Notes: a model not told the origin generated them from the letters alone. A stretch of 64,000 bases of DNA from Trametes villosa (GCA_002964805.2 PUDQ02000010.1:310001-374000); one strand, 5' to 3'; shown: positions 1 through 11,323, numbered from the stretch's first letter. Numbers and translations: made by a program.

Positions 1-21
1 AGTCAGTGCTTGGGTGCGCGG

Positions 22-42
22 GGCCTGTGGCCTGTGGCCTGT
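22..42. repeat. Three tandem copies of a 7-bp unit (GGCCTGT)
   Basis: Three perfect head-to-tail copies of GGCCTGT lie just upstream of the TATA-like box of the first aryl-alcohol dehydrogenase gene. It is a short promoter-proximal microrepeat; no function is established. Confidence 0.8.
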
Positions 43-51
43 GGCGTACGG

Positions 52-58
52 TATATTA
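52..58 (+). promoter_or_regulatory. TATA-like box of AAD copy 1
   Basis: TATATTA sits 89 nt before the start codon at 141. The second and third copies have TATATAA at nearly the same distance (83 and 98 nt), which supports its role. The rest of this promoter lies outside the window. Confidence 0.55.
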
Positions 59-140
59 GGGGGGCGGTAGCACCTCACCGTCAGACACCGTCCAGCCCCA
101 CTAACAACCCGCATTCAACTTCAAGCATATTGCCACCATA

Positions 141-1671
141 ATGAGCTCGACGCTCTTCGCACCCGCCCCGCCCCCGCCGACCAGACTTGGCCGCCACCGC
201 CGACTCTCCGCCTTAGCCGGTGTGCATGTCTCTCCCATCACCCTGGGCGGAGGCGCCATCGGCGACAAGTGGAATAAGTTCGGGGTAGGCTACCAGGACA
301 GAGAGGGGAGTTTGAGGCTCCTCGACGCGTTCTACGACGCGGGCGGCAACTTCATCGACACCGCGAACAGCTACCAAGACGAGGCATCGGAGGAGATTAT
401 TGGCGAGTGGGCGGAGGCGCGCGGGATCCGCGACCAGCTCGTCATCGCCACGAAGGTATGCATTGTCTATCAACGATGCTAGTGGCACTGCGACAGTCGT
501 GACTGAAAAGGCCTTCCTTTAGTTCTCGTCGGACTTCAAGCGCGGAAGGACTGACATCAAGCAGCACAGCGCTTACGTCGGGAATAACGTCAAGTCGCTG
601 CATATCTCGGTCGAGCAGTCGCTCAAGAAGCTTCGGACGAGCTACATCGACATCCTCTATGTGCACTGGGTAAGCCTGAGGTCTTCACACATGCCACGCT
701 ATCACGGCGCACTCACCTGACTTTTCGCAGTGGGATTACAATACTAGCATCGAAGAGCTTATGAACGGCTTGAACGCTCTCGTTTTGGCCGGCAAGGTCT
801 TGTACCTGGTACGTACCCCGAGGGCTATAAGTGTTAACATACGAACGGTATCGCTCATTCTCGCGGTACGCAGGGAATATCGGATACCCCGGCCTGGGTC
901 GTGGCGAAGGCCAACACCTACGCGCGCATGAGCAACCAGACACCGTTCTCGATCTACCAGGGCTGCTGGAGCGTACTTCAGCGCGACTTCGAGCGCGATA
1001 TCATCCCCATGGCGAGGGCTGAGGGAATGGCGCTCGCGCCTTGGGGCGTCCTTGGCTCAGGGAAGATTAGGACAAACGAAGAGGAGCAGCGTCGTCGCGA
1101 GACGGGCGAGAAGGGTACGTACGATTTGCAACGGTTTGAGTTTCTGGCAAGCGCTGAGGGTATCGCCTCTGCGCTAGGTCGAACGATCTTCGGCCCACAG
1201 TGGGAGCGTACGGAGACGGAGCGCAAAGTCACCAAGGTACTTGAGGAGGTTGCTACGCAGGTCGGCGCGCCGAACATCCAAGCGAGTACGTTCAACCATT
1301 GTTGGTCGCATTTGAACCCTGTTAATGGAACGACGTGTCAGTCGCCATCGCATACGTGCTACACAAGACGCCATACGTCTTCCCAATCATCGGCGCGCGG
1401 AAGGTCGAGCAGCTCACCCAAAACCTAGCTGCGCTCGAGGTTGCCCTTTCGGATGAGCACATCAAGCAAATCGAGAGTGTGGTGCCCTTCGACGTGGGAT
1501 TCCCCAACAACGTGATTGTAAGCAATGGTCTTGGGATACCCCAGCGTGTCGCTAACCGTGTGCACGGCGCTGATACAGGGCGACGGCACGGCGTACTGCG
1601 AGTTGGGGTTCAGCCCTGCGGGGACGTTCGACTTCTGGCCGATCCAGCAGGCGATCCGACCCGCCAAGTAA
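141..1671 (+). CDS. Aryl-alcohol dehydrogenase (aldo/keto reductase), tandem copy 1
   Basis: NADP(H)-dependent aldo/keto reductase of the fungal aryl-alcohol dehydrogenase type, a cytosolic enzyme that interconverts aromatic aldehydes and alcohols during lignin breakdown. Seven exons: 141-455, 523-669, 731-808, 874-1114, 1178-1285, 1342-1517, 1579-1671, giving 385 aa, the usual family length. The AKR catalytic tetrad is visible as Asp73 and Tyr78 in [14 protein letters not shown], Lys105 in LVIATK and His153 in YVHWWDY; the NADP-binding end is [12 protein letters not shown]. Exons 2-6 have exactly the same lengths as in the two downstream copies, so the three arose by tandem duplication. The coding sequence is intact. 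The substrate cannot be told from sequence. Confidence 0.93.
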
Positions 1672-2287
1672 GCTGCGAGGGCGCGCGAGGGAACGTGGGT
1701 CACTGCGGCATTGTGGGTGTGGGAGCATGATCGGAGAAGGGCCGTGGGTCATAGCGAGTCCTGGTAGCCACTTTGTATTCTCGCCCGACTAGCCTCCGTG
1801 GGATCACGCTCAGCGTCGACGCGATCTAGAGCTCCTGTAGAGTCTGCGGTCAGTGCTGAGTATGCTATCGATGATTTGTCAGTCAATTTCCCCTCTATGT
1901 CGGCGAAAGGTCCGGGTTCGGAGAGAACAACTCTTCTCGGACGTGGTGTGGAATACTAGGTTGGAAGACCTGCGGATATTCGGAGAAAGCACTTTATTTG
2001 CGGTACCGGCAGGTATCTTAATTCTTGAGAGCGAATCACTGCCTGCATTTCGAGTCGAGTCACATCAATATGCCGTGAAGATGCCCCGTTATACTCATGG
2101 TGTGAAGGAGGCCTATCAAACCTGCGGCGGATCGCTGGCGGTTACGTCGTCTGACTAGTAGTGGCACTGGCACCACTGGCTGTGGTACGTATTGTTGCTT
2201 CCCGACTCCTCCGCCATTGCGATTCGATACAATTCTCGAAAGTCCGTTTGTCAGCATAATATTCCCGGCTCCCGGTAGTATATGCCG
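1672..2287. other. Intergenic, AAD copy 1 to copy 2
   Basis: No gene is recognised here. A 101-codon open frame at 1853-2158 has no recognisable features and is probably chance. The stretch holds the 3' region of copy 1 and distal upstream sequence of copy 2. Confidence 0.6.
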
Positions 2288-2404
2288 ATTCACGCGGATT
2301 GACGGCGACAATCGAGGCGCGGCGCCTACAGTAGCGGCGCAGAGCGTGGAGGTATCCCGCTCAACGGTCCACTGTTACACACAAGTTGATCAGCTGCGGG
2401 GAAC
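2288..2404 (+). promoter_or_regulatory. Duplicated promoter block of AAD copy 2
   Basis: This block aligns by eye with 4588-4705 in front of AAD copy 3: both contain GGCGCCTA, GCGGCG, AGAGC, GGTA.CCCG.TCAACG and ACTG.TACAC.CAAG.TGATC in the same order, with one clear 4-nt gap. Retention of these words in noncoding DNA suggests shared transcription-factor sites, which I cannot name. Confidence 0.7.
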
Positions 2405-2417
2405 CCGAGGCAGCCAG

Positions 2418-2424
2418 TATATAA
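2418..2424 (+). promoter_or_regulatory. TATA box of AAD copy 2
   Basis: A consensus TATATAA lies 83 nt upstream of the start codon at 2501 and directly follows the conserved upstream block. Confidence 0.75.
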
Positions 2425-2500
2425 GGGGGATAGTTGCATCTCACCAGCAGACATTCTCGAACCCCACATACAACCAGTATCCAGCCACACTCACCCAACT

Positions 2501-4016
2501 ATGAGCTCTACTAGTACGATCTTCGCACCCGCCGCGCCGCCGCCGACCAGGCTTGGCCGCCATCGCCGCCTTTCCGCCCTTGCTGGCGTGCACGTATCCC
2601 CCATCGCCCTGGGCGGAGGCACCATCGGCGACAAGTGGTCGAAGTTCGGGCTGGGCCACCAGGACAAGGAGGGGAGCTTCAAGCTCCTCGACGCGTTCTA
2701 CGAGGCCGGCGGCAACTTCATCGACACCGCGAACAACTACCAGGACGAGAGCTCGGAGGCGTTCATCGGCGAGTGGGCGGAGGCGCGCGGGATCCGCGAC
2801 CAGCTCGTCATCGCCACCAAGGTGCGCATTAGTTGGCGAGGGCGTCATGGTCGTAACTAAAGATGCATCGCTTCAGTTTACGTCTGATTACAAGCGCGGG
2901 AGGACCGACATCAAGCAGCACAGCGCGTATGTCGGGAACAGCGTGAAGTCGCTGCACATCTCGGTAGAGCAGTCGCTCAAGAAGCTGCGCACGAGCTACA
3001 TCGACATCCTTTACGTGCACTGGGTAAGCCTTCGGCCTTTGCACATGTGCTGTCACGGTGGACTCACCTGATGTTTTGCAGTGGGACTACAGCACCAGCA
3101 TTGAAGAGCTGATGAACGGCCTGCACGCTCTTGTCTTGGCTGGCAAGGTCCTGTACCTGGTACGTATCCCCGAGCTCCGGCAGCGACCCAGAAGTTGAAG
3201 CAGTATCGCTGATTCACGCGGTACGCAGGGTATCTCGGACACTCCCGCTTGGGTTGTCTCCAGTGCGAACAGATACGCACGCATGAGCAACCAGACGCCC
3301 TTCGCGATCTACCAGGGTGCCTGGAGCGTACTTCAGCGCGACTTCGAGCGCGAGATTATTCCTATGGCGAGGGCCGAGGGCATGGCCCTTGCCCCCTGGA
3401 ACGTCCTCGCTGGGGGAAAGATCAGGACTGACGAGGAGGAGCAGCGTCGCCGCGAGACGGGCGAGAAGGGTGCGTATCAATTACGCTATTTGCCTACCGG
3501 GGACTGAGGGTATCACCAGGTCGAACTGTCTTTGACCCCAACTGGGAGCGTACCGAGACAGAGCGCAAAGTCACAAAGGTGCTTGAAGAGGTCGCTGCAC
3601 AAGTCGGTGCGCCGAACATCCAAGCCGGTATGTCCAACCCTTGCTGGTTGATCTCGGGCCCTGTTGACGGATGAATGTATCAGTCGCTATCGCATACGTG
3701 CTGCAGAAGACGCCTTACGTCTTCCCCATCATCGGCGCGCGCAAGGTCGAGCAGCTCACCCAAAACCTCGCTGCACTCGAGGTTGCGCTGGAGCCCGAGC
3801 ACATCCAGAAGATCGAGGGCGCCGTGCCCTTCGAGGTGGGATTCCCGAGCAACTTCATCGTAAGTATAGTTCTCCGGATACTCGAGCGTGTCACTAACCA
3901 TGTGCATGTCACTCCTGTAGGGCGACGGAACAGATTACTCCGAATGGGGGTATAAGTCAACGGGGACGTACGATCCCTGGCCCCTCCAGCAGGCGATCCG
4001 CCCCTCCAAGCTTTAG
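2501..4016 (+). CDS. Aryl-alcohol dehydrogenase (aldo/keto reductase), tandem copy 2
   Basis: Second tandem aryl-alcohol dehydrogenase, with the same predicted reaction as copy 1. Exons are 2501-2821, 2877-3023, 3082-3159, 3229-3469, 3520-3627, 3684-3859 and 3921-4016, giving 388 aa. The start is the first ATG after the TATA box and the N-terminus matches copy 1 nearly residue for residue. The tetrad is intact in [19 protein letters not shown] and YVHWWDY. It differs from copy 1 mainly in a few N-terminal residues and in the last about 30 residues (ends QQAIRPSKL). No frame break was seen, so it should be functional. Confidence 0.93.
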
Positions 4017-4587
4017 GTCGCGTTCGAGGTGTATCCGGTGGAACATAGATCACTGTCGCATTGCGAGTGTGAGGGCGGAGAAGGACCATGATGGGTGCGA
4101 CCTGTTTGGATTCTCGTGCTTCTTATGTAGCAACGTCGCATAGCGGTAACACGACCTGGAGTATCTGTATCATAATGATAGTGCGTGTGAGTGTGGCCCC
4201 TGCTAATCGTATGTCAGTTGATGTTATTCAACGAGCCAAGCACAGTCAATGGAAACGACTCACCTCGGCCGTATTGTGAGGTGCGTCCGGGGATGTAGCC
4301 CGAAGGGAGTAATTTGGGCATGTGGTGGGACCGAAGGTATCACCGCCTGCACTGCGAGGCGATTCAAATTTTGAACGTGCTGGCAGGTCTTGATCCGTTA
4401 CATACTTGGATAGCAGCCCGACCGCCCCTGCGCCGGGGAATGGCCGGCGACTGCGTCGCTTTGACTAGATGTGCCAGCGCAGCAAGCTGTAACGCAAGTT
4501 CTTAGTACGCTTCTTGTGCTACACCGTGACGTCGTGTAAGAAAGCGGGCCGTTTGATCTTGAGAGTTGAGGATGTGTTTGTAAGGCT
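4017..4587. other. Intergenic, AAD copy 2 to copy 3
   Basis: No gene or recognisable element is seen. Open frames at 4088-4279 and 4314-4505 are short and featureless. Confidence 0.6.
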
Positions 4588-4705
4588 GATCCACGCGAAT
4601 GACAGCGTCAGTCAAACCACGGCGCCTAGGGTGGCGGCGTAGAGCATGCAGGTACCCCGGTCAACGACCGGCCTACTGCTACACGCAAGGTGATCGGCTG
4701 AGGGG
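4588..4705 (+). promoter_or_regulatory. Duplicated promoter block of AAD copy 3, with inverted repeat
   Basis: Counterpart of 2288-2404. Inside it, CCGGTCAACGACCGG at 4657-4671 is a perfect inverted repeat with 6-bp arms around AAC, a possible dimeric factor site. The corresponding place in copy 2 (around 2351-2368) keeps CTCAACGG but has lost the perfect symmetry. Confidence 0.65.
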
Positions 4706-4726
4706 AGTTTGAGACATCCATTACCA

Positions 4727-4733
4727 TATATAA
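4727..4733 (+). promoter_or_regulatory. TATA box of AAD copy 3
   Basis: TATATAA lies 98 nt upstream of the ATG at 4825, matching the placement in the other two copies. Confidence 0.75.
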
Positions 4734-4824
4734 GAGCAGCGACCACAGTATGCGCCGCCAACTCACCGACAGGCACCCCCTCGGAACCCCGCTGAGCACT
4801 CGTTGCACGACTCGCGCTACCAAC

Positions 4825-6342
4825 ATGAATGAGAGCCCGAGCTCCGAGTATATTTTCGCACCTCCCCAGGCCCCGCCGATGAGGCTCGGCCGCCACCGAC
4901 GGCTCTCGAATATAGCGGGCGTGCACGTCTCGCCGATCGCCCTTGGGGGCGCGACCATCGGCGACCAGTGGGGGAAGCTCGGGTTGGGCCACCAGGACAA
5001 GGAGGGGAGCTTCAAGTTACTCGACGCGTTCTATGAGGCGGGCGGCAATTTCATCGATACCGCGAGCAACTACCAGGATGAGCGCTCGGAGGAGTTCATC
5101 GGCGAGTGGGCAGAGGCGCGGGGCATCCGTGATCAGCTGGTCATTTCTACCAAGGTATGCTTGCGGTGGCACTGCAAGGGTGTTCAGAACTAAAGAGCCG
5201 ATTTTCAGTACACGTCCAACTACAAGCGCGGCAGGACGGACATCAAGCAGCAAGACGCCTACGTCGGGAATAGCGTGAAGTCGATGCGCATCTCCGTTGA
5301 GCAGTCGCTTAAAAAGCTGCGCACGAGTTACATCGACATCCTCTTCGTGCACTGGGTAGGCTTCAAGTTCTCGTACGAGGGCTAGAGGGACTTACCCAGT
5401 CTTTCGCAGTGGGACTACAACACCAGCATTGAGGAGTTGATGAACGGCTTGCACGCTCTTGTCCTCGCGGGCAAGGTCCTGTACCTAGTAAGTAGGTCCC
5501 GACGCATCCGGCAGGATTGACGTAGCTGACGCAGATATCATAGGGCATCTCGGATACTCCTGCCTGGGTGGTATCCAGCGCGAACAGGTATGCGCGCATG
5601 AGCAACCAGACGCCCTTCGCGATCTACCAAGGCGCTTGGAGCGTGCTCCAGCGCGACTTTGAGCGCGATATTATCCCGATGGCGCGTGCAGAGGGTATGG
5701 CGCTCGCGCCCTGGAACGTCCTTGGTGGTGGTAAAATCAGAACTGACGAAGAGGAGGAGCGCCGGCGCGTGACAGGCGAGAAGGGTACGTACACTTCGCA
5801 ATGGTTTCCCGGCGGGCGCTGAATGCACCTCTGCCGTAGGTAGGACGGCCTTCGACCCCAACTGGGAGCGCACCGAGCAGGAACGGAAGGTTTCGAAGGT
5901 GCTTGAGGAGATCGCCGCACAAGTTGGCGCGCCGAACATTCAAGCAGGTACGTCCGACTCTACCGACCCCCTCGATGATGTCGGGTGTTGTTGTTGACGA
6001 ATGCGCGCGATAGTGGCCATCGCGTACGTGATGCACAAGACGCCCTTCGTCTTCCCCATCATTGGCGCGCGCAAAGTCGAGCAGCTCCAGCAAAACCTCG
6101 CCGGGCTCGACGTCACGCTCACGGCCGAGCACATCAAGCAGATCGAGAGCGCAGTGCCGTTCGACCCTGGATTCCCGCACAACTTCATCGTAAGTGCAGA
6201 ATGGATGGATGTTGCCGCTGCGTGTATGCTGAACATGGTTGGATAGGGCGACGGGAAGGACTACATCGTCCTGTTCCAGAACGCGGGCCACTTCGATGCT
6301 TGGCCGCTTCCGGGGGTGATCAGTCCGAGTACGTCGAAGTAG
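4825..6342 (+). CDS. Aryl-alcohol dehydrogenase (aldo/keto reductase), tandem copy 3
   Basis: Third tandem copy, 391 aa from exons 4825-5154, 5209-5355, 5410-5487, 5544-5784, 5840-5947, 6014-6189 and 6247-6342. An in-frame ATG at 4750 exists, but 4825 is preferred because it aligns best with the starts of the paralogues and leaves the usual distance to the TATA box. The tetrad is present in [19 protein letters not shown] and FVHWWDY. It is the most diverged copy: the C-terminal exon reads GDGKDYIVLFQNAGHFDAWP and ends STSK instead of the QQAIRP tail, and the N-terminus is slightly longer. The C-terminal loops help choose the substrate in this superfamily, so altered specificity is a reasonable inference. 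Confidence 0.92.
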
Positions 6343-6612
6343 GATGCTTGAGATAGAGGAGACAGCGTAATAGAAGTTCCGTTGCAAGTCCTTGTTTGAC
6401 CTCAGCTCGTGCTGAGTGTGTGTGATCTCATGAGCGAAGTGGCTTGTCTCGTCTTGGTTATTGCGCCCAAACGGGTGAGCTTCACGAAGGTGACTCGAAG
6501 CGGCAGAGACGTCGCATAGCCTTGTAGATTAGCAGGAGCAAGCAAGGACTACCGGGAGAAGATAGGCTGTTATACTTTACATAGAATAGATCGGGATACT
6601 CTTGGTGCTTCT

Positions 6613-8596
6613 TCACGACCTCTTGCGCAACTTCCGGATTTCGGAACCCATCTCGAGCGCCCTGCGCCCCTCGAGCCACTGCATCGCCTCTGCGAACGAA
6701 TATAAGCTCACGCATCTTCGATATGAACGGAAGCTGGACGGCTCACCGCCATAAGTCTTGGGGACGACCATCCGCTTCAACGGCGATCCGCTCTCCCTTC
6801 CCCAGGTGAAGCGGAAATCGTTCGTGCGCTGCTCCGTACCGGTCTCGAGGTTCACGACGTCGGCATGGACCCATACGTGCTATTCAGCCATTGCATGAGT
6901 TCCCTTGCCTGGCGCGCTGTGTGCGGTGGGGAAGAGGCGGACTCACCACGAGGGCGGGGTAATTCTCGGAGGACGTCGAGTGCACGATGTTCGAGGTCAG
7001 CCGTAGGAGGGAGCCGATGGGCACCGGGCGCGCGAATGCGATCCCGTCGAGCGAGACGAAGGTAACATGGTCGCGCGTGAAGAGACACGAGTTGGCAAAG
7101 CCGAGCTCGTATGCGAGGCGCATGAGGTAGCCTGAATGCCCTCTCTTAGCTAGGCAGAATGTCAAGGTATGCGCGGTGTAAACGCACCACCGAAGATCTT
7201 CTGGTGCACACTACAGTGGGTGAGTATATGCGGATACTAGAGGGACGCATGCCAGGCTCACTTTCGTTCTTGCGGGAACATGATGAGCGTCTTCTCCAGG
7301 CGGGTGTCGCCCATCCATACTCGCTCCTGGTTCGGGGTAGCCGGTCGGTCGCCGTCTTCGACCTGACCATGCTGGAGGTAGAGGGAGTGTAGCGCCTCGG
7401 CCTCAGAGGATGTTGGAGGCACGCGGTTCAACGAGCGGGTTGCGCGCGACTGACGCTTGTTCTTGTGCACTGCGCGGATTAGCGTCCCGCCCTCGCTCTA
7501 GAAGTGGAGAACAAGCAGGACACACCTTCTCCGATGGCGTACAAGATATGGTCTTCGGGCGAGTCGAGACTGAGAGGGTTCACGGGTGCGGCGCCATGCG
7601 TTCGCGCGTTCCTGCACACCATGCAGAACCGACCTTGGAGCAAGGTTAGCCATGAGCCTCTTGCTGCCTAAATCACGCCGACTTACCGAGCATGACGGTT
7701 TGCTCCGTGCCATCGCCCAGAGCCTCCATGCGCACCGCGATCTCCAGCGAACTCCGGCCGGTGTGGATGACCTGCCCGCTCAGGCGCATATCGCGCACCG
7801 GGTACAGCGACGCGAGCATGTCCAGCCTGAAACCCATACGTTCACTGCCGCTCTCCACCCGCCGCGCGCGCATCTGAGTACTCACCTGTCCACGGACGCG
7901 GTGACCATGTAGAACCCCGCGTTCTTCGGGAGCGCGCTCACGTCCGGGCCAAGCATGTGCTTGTACGCGATGCTGCCCGCGAGCGAGTCGAGGTGCTCCA
8001 TGAGGAGCCCGGTGCGGATCCCGCCCGACGCGTTCGTGTAGTTCTCGAGCAGCTGCGGGTTCGACGCGAACGGCAGCATCAGCTCGCAGTATGAGTCGTG
8101 CATGCGCCGCGGCACGAGCGGCGCGTCCCGGGGCGCGGGCTCGTCTGCGTGCGCGGAGGGGGAGTCGGGCATCGCGAGCGCCTCGGACCAGAGGCCCTTC
8201 GAGCGCATGGGGAACATACTGGGCGCGGGTTAGTATGGAGGGGGTACGTGCGGGTGCGGGGGGCGTACGAGTGGTGCGCGGGGTTCGCGCGCTGACCTGG
8301 GATATGCGCTCGCCATTCAGTACGATCGCTTCGCAGCGCGAAGCCCGGAGACGGGTACGCGGGATTGGATTATACTCACTGCAGATCTTTAACAACCTGT
8401 CCATCGTCGCGATGTCCTGCGTCTCCTCGACCGCGCCGAGCTCCGTCGAGCGATGCAGCGTCGTCTCCGCATTCCGGACGGGTGCGGTGGTCGCGATACT
8501 ACGCCATGGCTTCGGTGCGATAGGGCGCGGCGCGCGCAGAGTTTGCAAGGCGAGTTGGCTTCTGAGCCGTAGGTTGGTGCAGCGGCGAGCGAACAT
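6613..8596 (-). CDS. ACOT9-type mitochondrial acyl-CoA thioesterase (double hotdog)
   Basis: Predicted to hydrolyse acyl-CoA to free fatty acid and CoA. The N-terminus (MFARRCTNLRLRSQL onward) is Arg-rich and free of acidic residues, as in a mitochondrial presequence. Recognisable family blocks in order: RRMHDSYCELMLPFASNP, TNASGGIRTGLLMEHLDSLA and GSIAYKHMLGP (first hotdog), RFCMVCRNARTHGAAPVNPL, then EKTLIMFPQERK and FGGYLMRLAYELGFANSCLF (second hotdog), and C-terminal FRFTWG. At least seven small introns split it. The stop is at 6613-6615. Exon borders between about 8215 and 8390 are the least certain. Stand-alone gene; convergent with the AAD array. Confidence 0.85.
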
Positions 8597-8876
8597 GGTG
8601 GGAGGTCAAAATGAAGCCAGTCTCCGAGAGGCTCGGAAGAAAAGGAGTTGGAGCGGCCGTGCGGCGAGCGTCGGTCGCCGCCAATTGCAAGCGCTCGCCG
8701 ATAGCGTCGGGATGGGCGCGGCCGACGCACAGAGCGTCGGGTGAGATTCGAACGAGCAGACGAGCGTATGATGCATCCCAAAGCCCTGGTCTATTGCGTG
8801 GTATGTAATGACAAGGCGTAGAATAATTATTTTGCTCCAAGGTAATAAAAACACAGCGGGCGAACAAAGCCGCGCC

Positions 8877-9693
8877 TCACAACTCGTCGTGCGACCGGAA
8901 GGGGTCGTCGTCCTCGTCCTGCGCGCCGCCGCCGGTGTACAGCTTGCTCGTGATCGGCGTCACGACGCTCTGCACCTCGGACAGCTTCTCCTCGAGGTCC
9001 TCCGCGGTCGCGGACTGCCCGTTCTCCTCGATCCAGTCCGTCGTCTCCTTGACGGCCTCGAGGATCGCCTTCTTGTCCTCGTCCTCGAGCTTCCCGCCGA
9101 GCCCGTCCTGGTCCGCGAGCTGCGTCTTGAGCCCGTAGACGAACGACGAGAGCGAGTTGAGCGCCTCAATGCGCTTCCGCTGCGCCTCGTCCTCCGCCGC
9201 GAACTCCTCCGCCTCCTTCACCATCCGCTCGATCTCCTCGGGGGAGAGGCGGCCCTTCTCGTTCGTGATCGTGATGGACTCCGACTTGCCGGTGCCCTTG
9301 TCGATGGCGGAAATCTTCATGATACCGTTGGCGTCGACCTCGAAAGTGACCTCGATCTGAGGAACACCGCGGGGCGCCGGGGGAATGCCGTTAAGCTCGA
9401 ACTTGCCGAGGAGGTTGTTGTCCTTCGTCAGCGAACGCTCGCCCTCGTAGACCTGGATCAAGACGGTCTGCTGGTTGTCGGCAGCAGTCGAGAAGCTGTG
9501 GATGGTATTAGTATCGCGCCGTGTAGAAGCAGCAAAGGAGGTACTCACATCTGGCTCTTGCGAGTGGGAATGACGGTGTTACGGGGGATGATCTTGGTCA
9601 TGACACCGCCGGTGGTCTCGATACCGAGGGTGAGGGCGTTGACGTCGACAAGGACGACGTCGCCGAGGGACTCGTCGCCGGCAAGGATACCGC

Positions 9694-9736
<43 letters not shown>

Positions 9737-10114
9737 ACCCTTCGAGGGCTCCTTGCCGAAGTACTCCTTCAGGAGCTGCTGGACCTTCGGGATACGCGTC
9801 GAACCACCGACGAGGACGATCTCGTCGATGTCCTCCTTCTTGAGGTTCGCGTCCTTGAGCACCTGCTCGACGGGCTTCATCGTCTTGCGGAAGAGGTCCA
9901 TGTTGAGCTCCTCGAACTTGGCGCGGGTGAGCGTCTCCGAGAAGTCGTTGCCGTTCTCGAACGCCTCAATCTCGATGCGCGTCGACTGCTGGCTGGAGAG
10001 CGTGCGCTTGGCCTTCTCGACCTCGCGCTTGAGCTTGCCCAGCGCGCGGAGGTTCTTGGAAACGTCGGCGTCGTTCTTCTTCTTGTACTGCTTGACGAGG
10101 TAGTCGATGACCCG

Positions 10115-10156
<42 letters not shown>

Positions 10157-10360
10157 AGCCAGAACCTCGAAGACGCCGTCGTCGATCGAGAGGAGGGAAA
10201 CATCGAAAGTACCACCGCCAAGATCGTAGACGATGATCTGCGACTCGCCACCCTTCTTGTCGAGACCGTAGGCGATCGCGGCGGCGGTGGGCTCGTTGAT
10301 GATACGGAGGACCTGGAGACCGGCGATGGTACCGGCGTCCTTGGTCGCCTGACGCTGGGC

Positions 10361-10395
<35 letters not shown>

Positions 10396-11241
10396 GGGTG
10401 ACCTGACGACCGAGGTACGCCTCGGCGGTCTCCTTCATCTTGCCCAGGACCATGGCGGAGATCTCCTCGGGGGTGAAGTCGCGCGTCTCACCGCGGTACT
10501 TGACCTGGATGCTGGGCTTCCCGCTCTTGCTGACGACCTTGAAGGGCCTGGGACAAAATGAGTGACATGCGAGAACGCCGGGGATGAAGGTAACTCACCA
10601 GTGCTTCTGGTCGCGCTTGACCTCGGGGTCGTCGAACTTACGACCAATCAAGCGCTTCGCGTCGAAGACCGTGTTTTCCGGGTTGGAGTGGAACGCGTTC
10701 TTCGCGCTGTCACCAACACTACAAAAGCGCCGTTAGCGTTAGATGCAGGCGCGTATATGGTGGGACTACTTACAGTCGCTCGTCATCCGTGAAGCTCACC
10801 CATGAGGGAGTGATACGGTGACCCTGGTCGTTCGCAATGATTTCGACGCGTCCACCCCGCTGAACACCAACGCAGGAGTAGGTAGTACCAAGATCTGCAA
10901 CCGGTTCGTTAGTCACTGAAACCGGACTTGAAGGACGCCGGCATGAAGCTGGATCACCAATGCCGACCGACCGTCACCGAGACGTGGAGATGCGCCCCGG
11001 GGTAGCGCGACTGGCGTCGCGTACGGCCGCCCCGAACAACCAGTAACCCTGCCCCGCCGACGCCCGAGATATAACTGTACTCACCAATACCGATTACCGG
11101 GCCATACTTCGCCTTCTCATCGTCGGCGTTAACAGAGACGGGGCACAAGAGAATGAGAGCGAAGAAAGCGAGGAAAACTAGGGACATGGACGACAGCAGT
11201 CGTCGAGACTGTGTCCGCGTCGGTCGGCGGGGAAGAGACAT
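8877..11241 (-). CDS. KAR2: ER-lumenal Hsp70 chaperone BiP/Kar2
   Basis: ATP-driven chaperone of the endoplasmic reticulum for translocation, folding and ER quality control. Residues 1 to about 40 form a signal peptide (hydrophobic core [17 protein letters not shown]), followed by the nucleotide-binding domain ([57 protein letters not shown]) and the substrate-binding domain. The protein ends HDEL, the ER retrieval signal. About five exons; the main ones are 9545-10453 and 8877-9548. ATG 11241 is chosen because it begins the signal peptide. A UPR element and TATA box lie upstream (see separate entries), so induction by ER stress is expected. Confidence 0.96.
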
Positions 11242-11290
11242 GGTGAGGGGAGGAGGAAAGGTGATGTCGCCACGCCCAAGTCCGACGCGT

Positions 11291-11298
11291 CTTATAAG
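11291..11298 (-). promoter_or_regulatory. TATA-like box of the BiP gene
   Basis: CTTATAAG lies 50 nt upstream of the BiP start codon at 11241 and just downstream of the UPR-type element. It is self-complementary, so the strand comes from context. Confidence 0.5.
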
Positions 11299-11315
11299 CC
11301 GGAAAGCTCTACGCG

Positions 11316-11323
11316 CCACGTCA
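11316..11323 (-). promoter_or_regulatory. Unfolded-protein-response element (TGACGTGG) upstream of BiP
   Basis: On the - strand the sequence reads TTGACGTGGCGC, containing TGACGTGG, the UPRE core bound by bZIP factors of the XBP1/ATF6 type in animals. It lies 75 nt before the BiP ATG and about 18 nt before the TATA-like box. A further ACGTGG core (about 11379-11386) and a TGACGTTG (about 11408-11415) lie upstream. The Hac1/XBP1 assignment is inference from motif and target gene. Confidence 0.6.

Noticed and set aside
8808..10103. 431-codon open frame antisense to BiP
   Set aside because: Long antisense frames opposite Hsp70 genes are a known effect of strong codon bias in the sense gene. The sense frame encodes an unmistakable Hsp70, and the antisense product is Leu/Arg/Val-rich without domains.
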